A stretch of 64,000 nucleotides of DNA from Rhizobium vallis. Its GTDB lineage: Bacteria; Pseudomonadota; Alphaproteobacteria; Rhizobiales; Rhizobiaceae. The stretch spans positions 1 through 64,000 of the forward strand of contig NZ_ML133696.1 in the NCBI RefSeq assembly GCF_003985155.1, read 5' to 3'. The translations under genes were made by a program, and so were the position numbers. The notes below the pieces were generated by a model, which was not told where the DNA came from, did not search any database, and saw only the letters and a program-made list of their open reading frames with translations. The first letter of the stretch is position 1, and each line of letters begins with the position of its first letter. Shown here one piece after another: positions 16,805 to 25,286 of this stretch.

Positions 16805-18115
16805 TCATCGAAGTCCCGCTTTCAATGCAACACCGGCCACATACGTTTCGGCAATCGCCCGGTCGTCGCCCATGGTCTGCAAGAGGAAGAGTTCCTCGGG
16901 CAGGGTCTTCACCACTTCCATCTTCAGCGCCATGGCCGGAGTGGCAGTCGCATCGAGCACGACGAGATCGGCTTCGGTGCCGGGTTCCAGCGTGCCGATC
17001 CGGTCGGCCAGCGACAGCGCCTCGGCATTGCCGCGCGTCATCAGGTAATAGCTTTCCAGCGGGTTCAGCCGTTCGCCGAGCAACTGCTGGATCTTGTAGG
17101 CCTCGTCCATGGTCTTGAGCATCGAGTAGCTGGAGCCGCCGCCGATATCGGTGGCGACACCGATACGCACCGGCTTCTCGCGCCGCGCCAGCGCCTTCAG
17201 CGGAAACAGGCCGGAGCCGAGGAAAAGGTTCGAGGTCGGGCAATGGATCGCGACGGAGCCGGTTTCGCTCATGACATCGGCTTCCCGCTCGGAGAGGTGG
17301 ATGGCATGGCCGAACAGGCTTTTCGGCCCGAGCAGACCGTAGCGGGCGTAGATATCGGTATAGTCGATCGCCTCGGGATAGAGCTCGCAGGTGAATTTGA
17401 TCTCTTCGTGGTTTTCCGAAAGATGCGTCTGGATGTGCAGGTCAGGAAATTCACGGGCGAGGGCCGCGGTTGCCTCCATCTGCGCCGGCGTCGAGGTGAT
17501 GGCGAAGCGCGGGGTGATGGCGACGTGGTTGCGGCCCTTCCCGTGCCAGTCCGATATCACCTGACGGGTCTCGTCATAGCCCATCTCGGGCGTGTCGAGC
17601 AGGCCTTGCGGGGCGTGGCGGTCCATCATCACCTTGCCGCCGACCATGCGCATATTGCGCTTCATCGCTTCGGCGAAGTAGGCGTCGGCGGAGGTCTTAT
17701 GCACGGAGCAATAGGCAACCGCCGTCGTCGTGCCGTGGCGGATCAGCTCGTCGTAGAAATGCGTGGCGATCCTTTCGGCATGCACGCTTTCGACGAAGCG
17801 GCATTCCTCGGGGAAAGTATAAGTGTTCAGCCATTCGAGCAGGTTGGCGGCATAGGAGGCGATTACCTGCATCTGCGGAAAATGCAGGTGCGTGTCGATG
17901 AAGCCCGGCATGATCAGATGCGGGCGGTGGTCGATCTCGGCCGTGCCCTCGGCTGCCTTTGCCTTGACTTCGGCATAGGAGCCGACCGCTGCGATCAGCC
18001 CGTCTTCGATCAGCAGCCCGCCGTCTGGCTCGTAAAGATAGCTTTGGCTGTCGGCCAGGCTCAGCGGCGCGCGGTGGAAGGAAAGCAGGCGGCCGCGCAG
18101 AAGTGTCGTCGTCAT
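16805..18115 (-). CDS. guaD: guanine deaminase
   Basis: Deaminates guanine to xanthine, feeding XdhAB. The 436-residue amidohydrolase shows the metal motif PGFIDTHLHFPQ, TAVAYCSVH, the HLSENHEEI histidine motif, GHAIHLSEREADV, and the late Asp in VATDIGGGSS. Length is normal for the family. Its ATG overlaps the TGA of puuD by four bases, so puuD and guaD form one transcription unit for purine breakdown. Confidence 0.93.
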   Translation of the reverse strand: MTTTLLRGRLLSFHRAPLSLADSQSYLYEPDGGLLIEDGLIAAVGSYAEVKAKAAEGTAEIDHRPHLIMPGFIDTHLHFPQMQVIASYAANLLEWLNTYTFPEECRFVESVHAERIATHFYDELIRHGTTTAVAYCSVHKTSADAYFAEAMKRNMRMVGGKVMMDRHAPQGLLDTPEMGYDETRQVISDWHGKGRNHVAITPRFAITSTPAQMEATAALAREFPDLHIQTHLSENHEEIKFTCELYPEAIDYTDIYARYGLLGPKSLFGHAIHLSEREADVMSETGSVAIHCPTSNLFLGSGLFPLKALARREKPVRIGVATDIGGGSSYSMLKTMDEAYKIQQLLGERLNPLESYYLMTRGNAEALSLADRIGTLEPGTEADLVVLDATATPAMALKMEVVKTLPEELFLLQTMGDDRAIAETYVAGVALKAGLR

Positions 18116-19350
18116 TGTTTCTTGCCTTCGACTGCGCTTTCGAACCAGGCCACGAGCAGCTTGCGTTCGTCAGGCGTAATATCGGTCACGTTGCCCGGCG
18201 GCATGGCATGGCTGCGGCCCGCCTGTATATAGATTTCTCGGGCATGGGCGGCAATTTCCGCGTCGTCTTCCAGTATCACGCCCTTCGGGGGCCGCGCGAT
18301 CCCCTCATAGGCGGGCTCGGCCGCGTGGCACATGGAACAGCGCGTCGAGACCAGTTGCTTGACGGCGGGAAAGTGCGGGTCGCCGGCAAATTGCTGGAAG
18401 GCGGGCGCCACTGCCGCCGCATTCGTCTCGCCGGTCAGCTGCTTCGGCGCGGTGGAAAGCCACATGATCAGGATGAAGAGGATGATGGTGACGATCCACG
18501 TCCAGGTCGGCCGGCCTTTCCTGGCATGCGTGGTGTTGAACCAGTGGCGGATGGTGACGCCCATCAGGAAGACCAGCGCTGCAATTACCCAGTTGAACGC
18601 CGTGCCGAAGGCCAGCGGATAGTGGTTCGACAGCATGAAGAAGATGACAGGCAGCGTCAGGTAGTTGTTGTGCAGCGAACGCTGCTTGGCGATCTGCCCG
18701 TATTTGGGATCGGGCGTGCGGCCGGCGATGAGGTCGGCGACGACGATCTTCTGGTTCGGGATGATGATCATGAAGACGTTGGCCGACATGATCGTCGCGG
18801 TGAAGGCGCCGAGATGCAGGAAGGCGGCGCGGCCGGTGAAAAGCTGCGTATAGCCCCAGGCCATGAAGACGAGCACGACATAGAGCACGGCCATCAGCCC
18901 CCAGGTGTTCTTCCCAAGCGGGGATTTGCAGAGCAGGTCGTAAACGATCCAGCCGAAGGCAAGTGAAGCCAGCGAGATCAGGATCGCGACGGGCGGCGTG
19001 ATGTCGAGCACGTGCCGGTCGATGAGGAAGAGGTCGGCGCCGCCGTAGTAGACGATGCAGAGCATCAGGAAGCCGGAAAGCCAGGTGAAATAGCTTTCAT
19101 ATTTGAACCAGGTCAGGTGCTCCGGCATCTGGGCCGGCGCCACCAGATACTTCTGGATATGATAGAAGCCGCCGCCGTGGACCTGCCATTCCTCGCCATA
19201 GGCGCCAGGCGGCAGATGCGGGCGTTTCACCAGTCCGAGATCGAGCGCGATGAAATAGAACGACGATCCGATCCAGGCGATCGCAGTGATCACATGGAAC
19301 CAGCGTGCCGCGAAGGCGAGCCATTCCCATGCTATTGCATATTCATACAT
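18112..19350 (-). CDS. puuD: membrane urate hydroxylase PuuD with cytochrome c domain
   Basis: Oxidises urate to 5-hydroxyisourate and passes electrons to the respiratory chain instead of oxygen. The 412-residue protein has about eight membrane helices beginning WLAFAARWFHVITAIAWIGS. It ends in a c-type cytochrome domain with haem motif CSMCH (338-342) and a later Met-Pro (AMPPGNV) as candidate axial ligand. This is the PuuD architecture known from alphaproteobacteria, different from soluble uricase. It is first gene of puuD-guaD and has AGGGGA before the ATG. Confidence 0.93.
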   Translation of the reverse strand: MYEYAIAWEWLAFAARWFHVITAIAWIGSSFYFIALDLGLVKRPHLPPGAYGEEWQVHGGGFYHIQKYLVAPAQMPEHLTWFKYESYFTWLSGFLMLCIVYYGGADLFLIDRHVLDITPPVAILISLASLAFGWIVYDLLCKSPLGKNTWGLMAVLYVVLVFMAWGYTQLFTGRAAFLHLGAFTATIMSANVFMIIIPNQKIVVADLIAGRTPDPKYGQIAKQRSLHNNYLTLPVIFFMLSNHYPLAFGTAFNWVIAALVFLMGVTIRHWFNTTHARKGRPTWTWIVTIILFILIMWLSTAPKQLTGETNAAAVAPAFQQFAGDPHFPAVKQLVSTRCSMCHAAEPAYEGIARPPKGVILEDDAEIAAHAREIYIQAGRSHAMPPGNVTDITPDERKLLVAWFESAVEGKKQ

Positions 19351-19674
19351 CGAGTTCCCCTATCTTCCTCCGACTCGCAACATTGCGGAAATTTTGGCGA
19401 GGAGGGAAGAGGAGATTGAAGGACCGCGCGTGCACAGCGGTTTCAGCAACGCCGGCGAGGCCAAAGCCGCCGGCCAAGGCCGCATCGCCGATCTCTCCCG
19501 GCGTGCCTAAAAGCTGCCGAGAAGACTGTGCATTATCCCCGGCTTATACTTGGTCTGCCAATTCAGCAGATCTTGAAACTGTGACGACTAAATTACAGTT
19601 ATGTTGCAGGCCGCCGGAATAAAATAGGAACCGTTGAAATATCGGCGGCGCATTCATCAACGGAGAAGATGTCC
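19351..19674. other. divergent intergenic region between puuD and a small exported protein
   Basis: It contains an inverted pair AACTGT...ACAGTT about 85 bases before the small exported gene and an AT-rich stretch (GGAATAAAATAGG) that could hold its -10. No gene or repeat family was recognised. A regulator site for puuD may lie here, but I cannot define one. Confidence 0.4.
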
Positions 19675-20007
19675 ATGCGCAGTATTCTGACGTGTGTGAT
19701 GATTGCGTATGCGTCGCTGGCGACGGCTCACGACGCACCTTCGGGGTGGAGTTATGACCCCTATTGTTGCAATGGCGACAGTCATAATGGCGATTGCCAG
19801 ATGATCCCTTCCAAAAGCGTGGCGGTGACGCCAGGCGGATATCGCGTGACGCTGCTGCCGGGCGACCACCGGCTGGTCACGCATGCTCACGTCTTCCTGC
19901 TGCCGATGACGAAGGCGATGCAATCCGGCGACAACGACTATCATCTCTGTCTGTTCCCGAACGAGGATACGCCGCGCTGCTTCTACGCGCCGGAGATGGG
20001 ATATTGA
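19675..20007 (+). CDS. small exported Cys-containing protein of unknown function
   Basis: About 110 residues with a short Sec signal peptide (SILTCVMIAYASLATA, cleavage near AHD). The mature part has a CC pair (YDPYCCNGDSH), two further Cys (DCQ, HLCLF) and a fifth in PRCFY, suggesting disulfides or a metal/haem ligand set in the periplasm. Similar small proteins are widespread in Rhizobiales without assigned function. I prefer the ATG at 19675, which has GGAG at proper spacing. An ATG two codons earlier is also possible. Confidence 0.65.
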   Translation: MRSILTCVMIAYASLATAHDAPSGWSYDPYCCNGDSHNGDCQMIPSKSVAVTPGGYRVTLLPGDHRLVTHAHVFLLPMTKAMQSGDNDYHLCLFPNEDTPRCFYAPEMGY

Positions 20008-20058
20008 AGCCACACGACGGGATCGGACCCGGCTCACCAACCGGGTCCGACGTCAGAT

Positions 20059-20955
20059 TTAATTGCCGGCCGCCTTCATCTCTTCGAGAATCCAGTTACG
20101 GAAGGCCTTGATCTTCGGCACGTTGCGTCGGTTTTCCGGATAGGCGAGCCAATAGGCCTTGCCGTCGTTGCGGGTCAGTTCGAAGGGCTGATAGAGCCGG
20201 CCGAGCGCGATCTCGGCCTCATAGAAAGCCGGATGCAGGATGGCGACGCCATGGCCGGCGATGGCCGCATCGGCTTCCATCGCCTGGGAGCCGAGCTGGT
20301 TGCGCGGGCGTCGGTCGAGATCGGTTTCCGTGACACCGGCCGCCTCGAACCATTGTTTCCACCAGATGTCGCCGGCGTCGAAGAGGTCGAATTTCAGGAG
20401 ATCCCGCGGCTCTCGGATGCCGCCCTTCGCCTCCGCCAGCTTCGGGCTCAACATCGGCGTGAACTCCAGGCCCATCAGCCGGTGCAGCGTCAGTCCCGGC
20501 CAGTCGCCGTCGCCCCAGCGGATGCCGACGTCGATCTGTTCGCGCGCGAAGTCGATGATGTCGGAGGTCGACTGAAAACGCACCGCGATCGCCGGATGCT
20601 TCAAATGGAAGGAGCCGAGGCGCGGGGCCAGCCATTTTGAAGCAAAGGTATGGGTCGAGCTGATGGCAAGCGTGCCCTCGACACTGTCGCGCGCCGTCGC
20701 CATCGCGTCATGCAGCATGGCGAAGGCTTCGGTCACCTTCGGTGCCAGCCGCTCGCCAGTTTCCGTCAACGTGATCTGGCGCGGACGGCGCAGGAAGAGC
20801 GGCTCGCCGACATTCTCCTCCAGCAGTTTGATCTGATAGCTGACGGCCGTCTGCGTCATGCCGAGCTCCTCGCCCGCCTTGGTGAAACTGCCGAGCCGAG
20901 CGGCGGTCTCGAAGACGCGCAGCGCATTCAGCGGAAATTGCTTCGAGAGTTTCAT
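20059..20955 (-). CDS. LysR-family transcriptional regulator (GcvA-like)
   Basis: A 298-residue regulator with an N-terminal winged helix (LNALRVFETAARLGSFTKAG, EELGMTQTAVSYQIKLLEE) and a C-terminal co-inducer domain including the GcvA-like DVGIRWGDGDWPGL. The target is unknown. It lies between the puuD-guaD and xdh groups and is divergent from a small DUF1127-like gene, which it may control. A link to purine catabolism is only positional. The start at MKLSKQFP was chosen because LysR helices begin right after it. Confidence 0.88.
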   Translation of the reverse strand: MKLSKQFPLNALRVFETAARLGSFTKAGEELGMTQTAVSYQIKLLEENVGEPLFLRRPRQITLTETGERLAPKVTEAFAMLHDAMATARDSVEGTLAISSTHTFASKWLAPRLGSFHLKHPAIAVRFQSTSDIIDFAREQIDVGIRWGDGDWPGLTLHRLMGLEFTPMLSPKLAEAKGGIREPRDLLKFDLFDAGDIWWKQWFEAAGVTETDLDRRPRNQLGSQAMEADAAIAGHGVAILHPAFYEAEIALGRLYQPFELTRNDGKAYWLAYPENRRNVPKIKAFRNWILEEMKAAGN

Positions 20956-21056
20956 GGATAAGTTCTCTTGATGCACGCAGACGGTTGTTCGATTGGAATT
21001 GCAGCATTTTTGGCGACAAACTGCAACTCATACCATCAAACCATCGAGGTGATGCC

Positions 21057-21248
21057 ATGGATTGCCAAGCTATCGACCAAAGCCGCCCGCAGCCGACCAT
21101 CGGGATTTTCCAGCGCATCGGCGGTGGGCTGGCGCGGATATGGCGCAAGTCCCGGCTCGATCTCGACGCAGCACCCGACCGCGTCAAGCGCGATCTCGGC
21201 TTTCTCGACGGACGCGATCCCTATTACGAGGATGAGCGCATGCGGTAG
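21057..21248 (+). CDS. small DUF1127-like protein
   Basis: A 63-residue basic protein whose second half (WRKSRLDLDAAPDRVKRDLGF) resembles the DUF1127/YjiS pattern of an Arg-rich helix ending in D-L-G. GAGG lies seven bases before the ATG. It is divergent from the LysR gene 101 bases away, a layout common for LysR-controlled genes. Its 3' end overlaps the convergent end of xdhC by 25 bases. Confidence 0.6.
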   Translation: MDCQAIDQSRPQPTIGIFQRIGGGLARIWRKSRLDLDAAPDRVKRDLGFLDGRDPYYEDERMR

Positions 21249-22039
21249 GCCGCAAGTGCCGTCAGGATTTCGGCGGCGGTCATGGCGGCGATCACCTCAG
21301 GGCGCTTGTCCCTGACCGCGGAGCCGCCGATCGGCAACGTCAGCCGCTCCATCCAGCCGCGCTCGCCGCCGCCTTCGCGCAAAAGCCAGCTTGCGAAGGT
21401 GGCGCGCTTGGTCGATGAGCCGATCATGCCGACATAGGCAAGATCGGTTCTCTCAAGCGCCTCGCGGCCTATAAGAAAATCCAGCGCGTGATCATGGGTC
21501 AAAATGACGACCGCGCCGCCGCCAGGAATATCCTTCACCAGCGCCTCGGGCATCGGTACGAGCCGGGTCTTGGTTTCATCAGGCAGATTGGCGAGCTCTT
21601 CCTGCCTGGTTTCGACGACCGTCACCGATAAGGGCAGCGGCGCCAAAGCCGCGGCCAGCGCCCGGCCGACATGGCCGGCGCCGAAGAGATAGATTTCGGG
21701 CAGACGCTCGATCTCGTCGGCAAGTTTTGCCTCGAGCTCGTCTCTCACCACCTGCGTCAGGGGACGGAACCGTAATTGCGTGCGCCCGCCGCAGCACTGG
21801 CCGATTTCGGGGCCGAGCGGAATGTCCATGGTGGCTATCCCGCCGGTTCCGGCGAGCATTTCCCGAGCATTCCCGATCGCCATAAACTCGAACTGCCCAC
21901 CGCCGATCGTGCCCCAGAGGGCGTTGGCCGAGACGAGCATGAAGGCGCCGGCCTCGCGCGGGGTGGAGCCTTGAGTGCCTATTATGTCGACGAGGATGCT
22001 GTGTGGGTTGGCGGCCAGGAAGGTGGGGAGGTCGGTCAT
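21224..22039 (-). CDS. xdhC: xanthine dehydrogenase maturation factor XdhC
   Basis: Delivers and sulfurates the molybdenum cofactor of XdhAB. The 271-residue protein has the XdhC/CoxI N-terminal domain (GSTPREAGAFMLV, GTIGGGQFEF, GQCCGGRTQL) and the C-terminal Rossmann part (YLFGAGHVGRALA, ILTHDHALD, YVGMIGSSTKRATF). The first ATG further upstream adds only 10 unlikely residues. It is separated from xdhB by a RIME element and a DUF559 gene rather than directly adjoining it. Confidence 0.92.
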   Translation of the reverse strand: MTDLPTFLAANPHSILVDIIGTQGSTPREAGAFMLVSANALWGTIGGGQFEFMAIGNAREMLAGTGGIATMDIPLGPEIGQCCGGRTQLRFRPLTQVVRDELEAKLADEIERLPEIYLFGAGHVGRALAAALAPLPLSVTVVETRQEELANLPDETKTRLVPMPEALVKDIPGGGAVVILTHDHALDFLIGREALERTDLAYVGMIGSSTKRATFASWLLREGGGERGWMERLTLPIGGSAVRDKRPEVIAAMTAAEILTALAAYRMRSSS

Positions 22040-22078
22040 GGGATGTGGACCTCGGGAGCTTCGGAGCATGTCGCGAAG

Positions 22079-22242
22079 GCCCCCTCATCCGCCTGCCGGC
22101 ACCTTCTCCCCGCTGGGGAGAAGAGGTGTGCGGCAACGTCTTGCCCCCTAAAAGCGTCCGCGATGGGAAGGAAGCGCAATAGGCTTGCTCCCCTCTTCTC
22201 CCCAGCGGGGAGAAGGTGGCCCGAAGGGTCGGATGAGGGGGC
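22079..22242. repeat. RIME-type element, copy B
   Basis: Two inverted arms, CCCCTCATCCGCCTGCCGGC... at the left and ...AAGGGTCGGATGAGGGGGC at the right. Each arm contains the short palindrome CTTCTCCCC-GGGGAGAAG. The arms enclose about 70 bases of unrelated sequence. It lies between xdhC and the DUF559 gene. Confidence 0.85.
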
Positions 22243-22264
22243 TTGGTTCAAGCGCATTACGTTT

Positions 22265-22687
22265 TCAATTCTCCGTACGAACGATCGCAGGATAGAAGCG
22301 AAGGATGTCATCTCGCTGGAATAACCGCCTTTCAAGTGCGGCGAGGATCGTCTCGAGAACCGCTCGCCGTTCTCTGGTTATTTCATGGTTCCAAAAACGC
22401 AGGATGGAATATCCAGCTTCGTTCAGCCACAAGGTTCGTATCGTGTCGGGCATACTGTTGGCGTGATGAAATCCATCTATTTCTATAATTAGTCGCTCCT
22501 CCCGACAGAGAAAGTCGACGATGTAGCCCCCGAGCGGAACCTGCCGCGCAAACTTATAGCCATTCAACTGCCGATTTCGCAGGTCACCCCAAAGCCGGTA
22601 TTCTTCCTCGGTTTCGGTCTGACGCAGTTTGCGGGCCTGTGCGGTTTTGCCGAGACGCCTCTTTCTAACATCTTCGAGATCAGACAT
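22265..22687 (-). CDS. DUF559 endonuclease-domain protein
   Basis: A 140-residue protein of the DUF559 family, a PD-(D/E)xK nuclease fold related to very-short-patch repair enzymes. Catalytic-type residues are visible in GGYIVDFLCREERLIIEIDG (D...E-x-D). Preceding NGYKFARQVPLG and the late YSILRFWNHEI also fit. Codons are clearly less GC-rich than those of its neighbours, suggesting transfer. It sits 12 bases after xdhB and next to a RIME element, between xdhB and xdhC, where no such gene belongs functionally. Confidence 0.85.
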   Translation of the reverse strand: MSDLEDVRKRRLGKTAQARKLRQTETEEEYRLWGDLRNRQLNGYKFARQVPLGGYIVDFLCREERLIIEIDGFHHANSMPDTIRTLWLNEAGYSILRFWNHEITRERRAVLETILAALERRLFQRDDILRFYPAIVRTEN

Positions 22688-22699
22688 CTCAGCGGTCTT

Positions 22700-25039
22700 C
22701 TACACCCGCTTCATCCGCTCCACCGCCATCAGCACCCGTTCTGGCGTAGCCGGTGCATCGAGCCTTGGGCAGACCTTGTAATCCGCGACACTCGCCACCG
22801 CCATCGACAATGCCTCCAGCACCGAGATCGCCAGCATGAAGGGTGGTTCGCCGACGGCTTTGGAGCGGCCGATGGTAGCCTCAGTGTTCTCGGACCATTC
22901 GGCAAGCCGCACGTTGAAAATCTTCGGGCGGTCGGAGGCGAGCGGGATTTTGTAGGTCGAGGGGGCATGGGTGCGCAGCCTGCCCTTGTCGTCCCACCAA
23001 AGTTCTTCCGTCGTCAGCCAGCCCATGCCCTGGACGAAGGCGCCCTCAACCTGGCCGAGGTCGATTGCCGGGTTCAGCGAGCGGCCGACATCGTGGAGGA
23101 TGTCGGTGCGGTCGATCAGATATTCGCCGGTCAGCGTGTCGATTGAGACTTCGGTGCAGGCAGCGCCATAGGCGAAATAGTAGAAGGGCGTGCCGCGGCC
23201 GGCCTTGCGGTCCCAGTGGATCTTCGGCGTCTTGTAGAAGCCGGCGGCGGAAAGCTGAACGCGGGCGAAATAGGCCTGCTTGATGAAGTCGGGGAAGGGG
23301 ATCTCGCTTTCGCCGACGCGCACGCGGTTCGGCAGGAAGACGACGTCGGAGGGCGGCACGTTCCATTTCTCGGCAGCGAAAGCGACCAGCCGTTCCTTGA
23401 TCTGGCGGGCGGCGTCATAGGCGGCCATGCCGTTCAGGTCTGAGCCGGAGGAGGCGGCGGTGGCCGAGGTGTTCGGCACCTTGGCGGTCGTCGTCGCGGT
23501 GATCTTCACCCGGTCGATATCGACCTGGAAGCTGTCGGCCAGCACCTGCGCCACCTTGGTATAGAGGCCCTGGCCCATTTCCGTGCCGCCGTGGTTCAGG
23601 TGGATCGAGCCGTCCTGATAGATGTGGACGAGGGCGCCGGCCTGGTTGAAGGCAGTCATCGTAAAGGAGATGCCGAATTTGACCGGCGTCAGCGCGATGC
23701 CCTTTCTGATATAGCGGCTGTCGCGATTGAAGGCGATGATGGCGTTGCGCCGCGCCCGGTATTCGGCCGTTTCCTCCAGCTCCTCGACGACGCGGGCGAT
23801 GATGTTGTCCTCGACCTCCTGATGGTAGGGCGTCAGCGTGCGCCCGGAACCCGGCTGGCCGTAGAAATTCAGTTTGCGGATATCGAGCGGGTCCTTGCCG
23901 AGGGCATAGGCGATTTCTTCGATGACGCGCTCGGCGCCGAGCATGCCCTGCGGGCCGCCGAAGCCACGGAAGGCGGTGTTGGAGACCGTATGCGTCTTGA
24001 GTGGCTTCGATTGCAGATGCACATGCGGATAGAAATAGCTGGAATCGGCGTGGAAGAGGGCGCGGTCGGTCACCGGGCCCGACAGGTCGGAGGAGAAGCC
24101 GCAGCGCGCCGCGTAAGTGGCATCGACCGCATGGATGCGCCCTTCGGCATCGAAGCCAACCTCGTAATCGACCAGGAAATCGTGGCGCTTGCCGGTGGCG
24201 CTCATATCCTCGTCGCGATCGGGACGGAATTTGATGGCACGTCCGAGCTTCTTGGCGGCGATCGCTGCGAGGGCGGCGAACTGGTTGCCCTGGGTTTCCT
24301 TGCCGCCGAAGCCGCCGCCCATGCGGCGCACGTTGACGGTGACGGCGTTGGAGGGGATATCGAGCACATGGCCGACGATATGCTGTATCTCGCTCGGATG
24401 CTGCGTCGAGGACCAGACGGTAACCTCGTCATCCTCGCCGGGGATCGCCACGGCGATATGGCCTTCGAGGTAGAAATGCTCCTGTCCGCCAATGCGCATC
24501 TGGCCTCTCAGACGCATGGCGGCATTCGGCATTTCCGTTTCCGGCTCGCCGCGATGGAGCGTCATCGGTGTGATGACCAGCGGGCTGCCGTTGGCAAGCG
24601 CGCCGTCGATGTCACTCCAGTGCGGGAGGTCGCGATATTCGATCTTTGCCAGCCGCGCGGCGCGGCGGGCTGCATCGCGCGTTTCGGCGATGACGGCAAA
24701 GATCGGCTGGCCGTGGAACTGAACCAAAGTTTCGGCCAGCAGCGGCTCGTCGTGGCTGCCGTTGGAGCTGACGTCGTTGACGCCGGGCACGTTCTTGCCG
24801 GTGAAGACCCAGACGACGCCGGGATAGGCGGCAACGGCGGAGAGATCGATGCTGAGGATTTCGGCATGGGCGCGGTCGGCGAGGCCGAGGGCGCCGTGCA
24901 GGAGGCCTGCGGGTTCGGGGATGTCGTCGATGTAATCGGCGGTTCCGGTGACGTGTTTGTGCGCGGAATCGTGACGCTGTGAGCCGTGCATGGGGCCTGC
25001 GATGATGGCTTTGCGGTCTTCGAAGGTGGACTTGTCCAT
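22700..25039 (-). CDS. xdhB: xanthine dehydrogenase, molybdopterin subunit
   Basis: The large subunit that hydroxylates hypoxanthine and xanthine to urate. The 779-residue protein carries the molybdopterin motifs RRMGGGFGGKETQGNQFA and FRGFGGPQG, a TEMGQGLYTK motif, and the C-terminal AVGEPPFMLAISV with the catalytic Glu region. Length is normal. It is preceded by xdhA, but a RIME-containing gap of 247 bases separates the two. It starts with SGSQRHDSAHKHVTGTADY-type XdhB sequence. Confidence 0.94.
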   Translation of the reverse strand: MDKSTFEDRKAIIAGPMHGSQRHDSAHKHVTGTADYIDDIPEPAGLLHGALGLADRAHAEILSIDLSAVAAYPGVVWVFTGKNVPGVNDVSSNGSHDEPLLAETLVQFHGQPIFAVIAETRDAARRAARLAKIEYRDLPHWSDIDGALANGSPLVITPMTLHRGEPETEMPNAAMRLRGQMRIGGQEHFYLEGHIAVAIPGEDDEVTVWSSTQHPSEIQHIVGHVLDIPSNAVTVNVRRMGGGFGGKETQGNQFAALAAIAAKKLGRAIKFRPDRDEDMSATGKRHDFLVDYEVGFDAEGRIHAVDATYAARCGFSSDLSGPVTDRALFHADSSYFYPHVHLQSKPLKTHTVSNTAFRGFGGPQGMLGAERVIEEIAYALGKDPLDIRKLNFYGQPGSGRTLTPYHQEVEDNIIARVVEELEETAEYRARRNAIIAFNRDSRYIRKGIALTPVKFGISFTMTAFNQAGALVHIYQDGSIHLNHGGTEMGQGLYTKVAQVLADSFQVDIDRVKITATTTAKVPNTSATAASSGSDLNGMAAYDAARQIKERLVAFAAEKWNVPPSDVVFLPNRVRVGESEIPFPDFIKQAYFARVQLSAAGFYKTPKIHWDRKAGRGTPFYYFAYGAACTEVSIDTLTGEYLIDRTDILHDVGRSLNPAIDLGQVEGAFVQGMGWLTTEELWWDDKGRLRTHAPSTYKIPLASDRPKIFNVRLAEWSENTEATIGRSKAVGEPPFMLAISVLEALSMAVASVADYKVCPRLDAPATPERVLMAVERMKRV

Positions 25040-25096
25040 TAGCGGTGTCCTCCAGGAAGATTGCCCGCTCCGGGCGTTCGCGGCTCATTGCCGCTC

Positions 25097-25259
25097 GCCC
25101 CCCTCATCCGCCTGCCGGCACCTTCTCCCCGCTGGGGAGAAGAGACATGCCGCTGGACCAGGGCCAAATCGCCGACGTCTGATAACGGGCGCGAGGATAC
25201 GGCACACTCCCTCTTCTCCCCAGCGGGGAGAAGGTGCCCGTAGGGCGGATGAGGGGGGC
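25097..25259. repeat. RIME-type element, copy C, inside the xdhA-xdhB gap
   Basis: Inverted arms start CCCCCTCATCCGCCTGCC and end GCCCGTAGGGCGGATGAGG. Each contains the CTTCTCCCC/GGGGAGAAG palindrome, with about 70 unrelated bases between them. The arms are near-identical to those of copy B. It lies inside what should be a single transcript from xdhA to xdhB and could fold into a large RNA hairpin. Confidence 0.87.
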
Positions 25260-25286
25260 GGCTTGCGCTTGTGGTCATTTTCTCCA

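Noticed and set aside
23591..24982. Plus-strand frame over xdhB
   Set aside because: Antisense shadow of xdhB with low-complexity translation.
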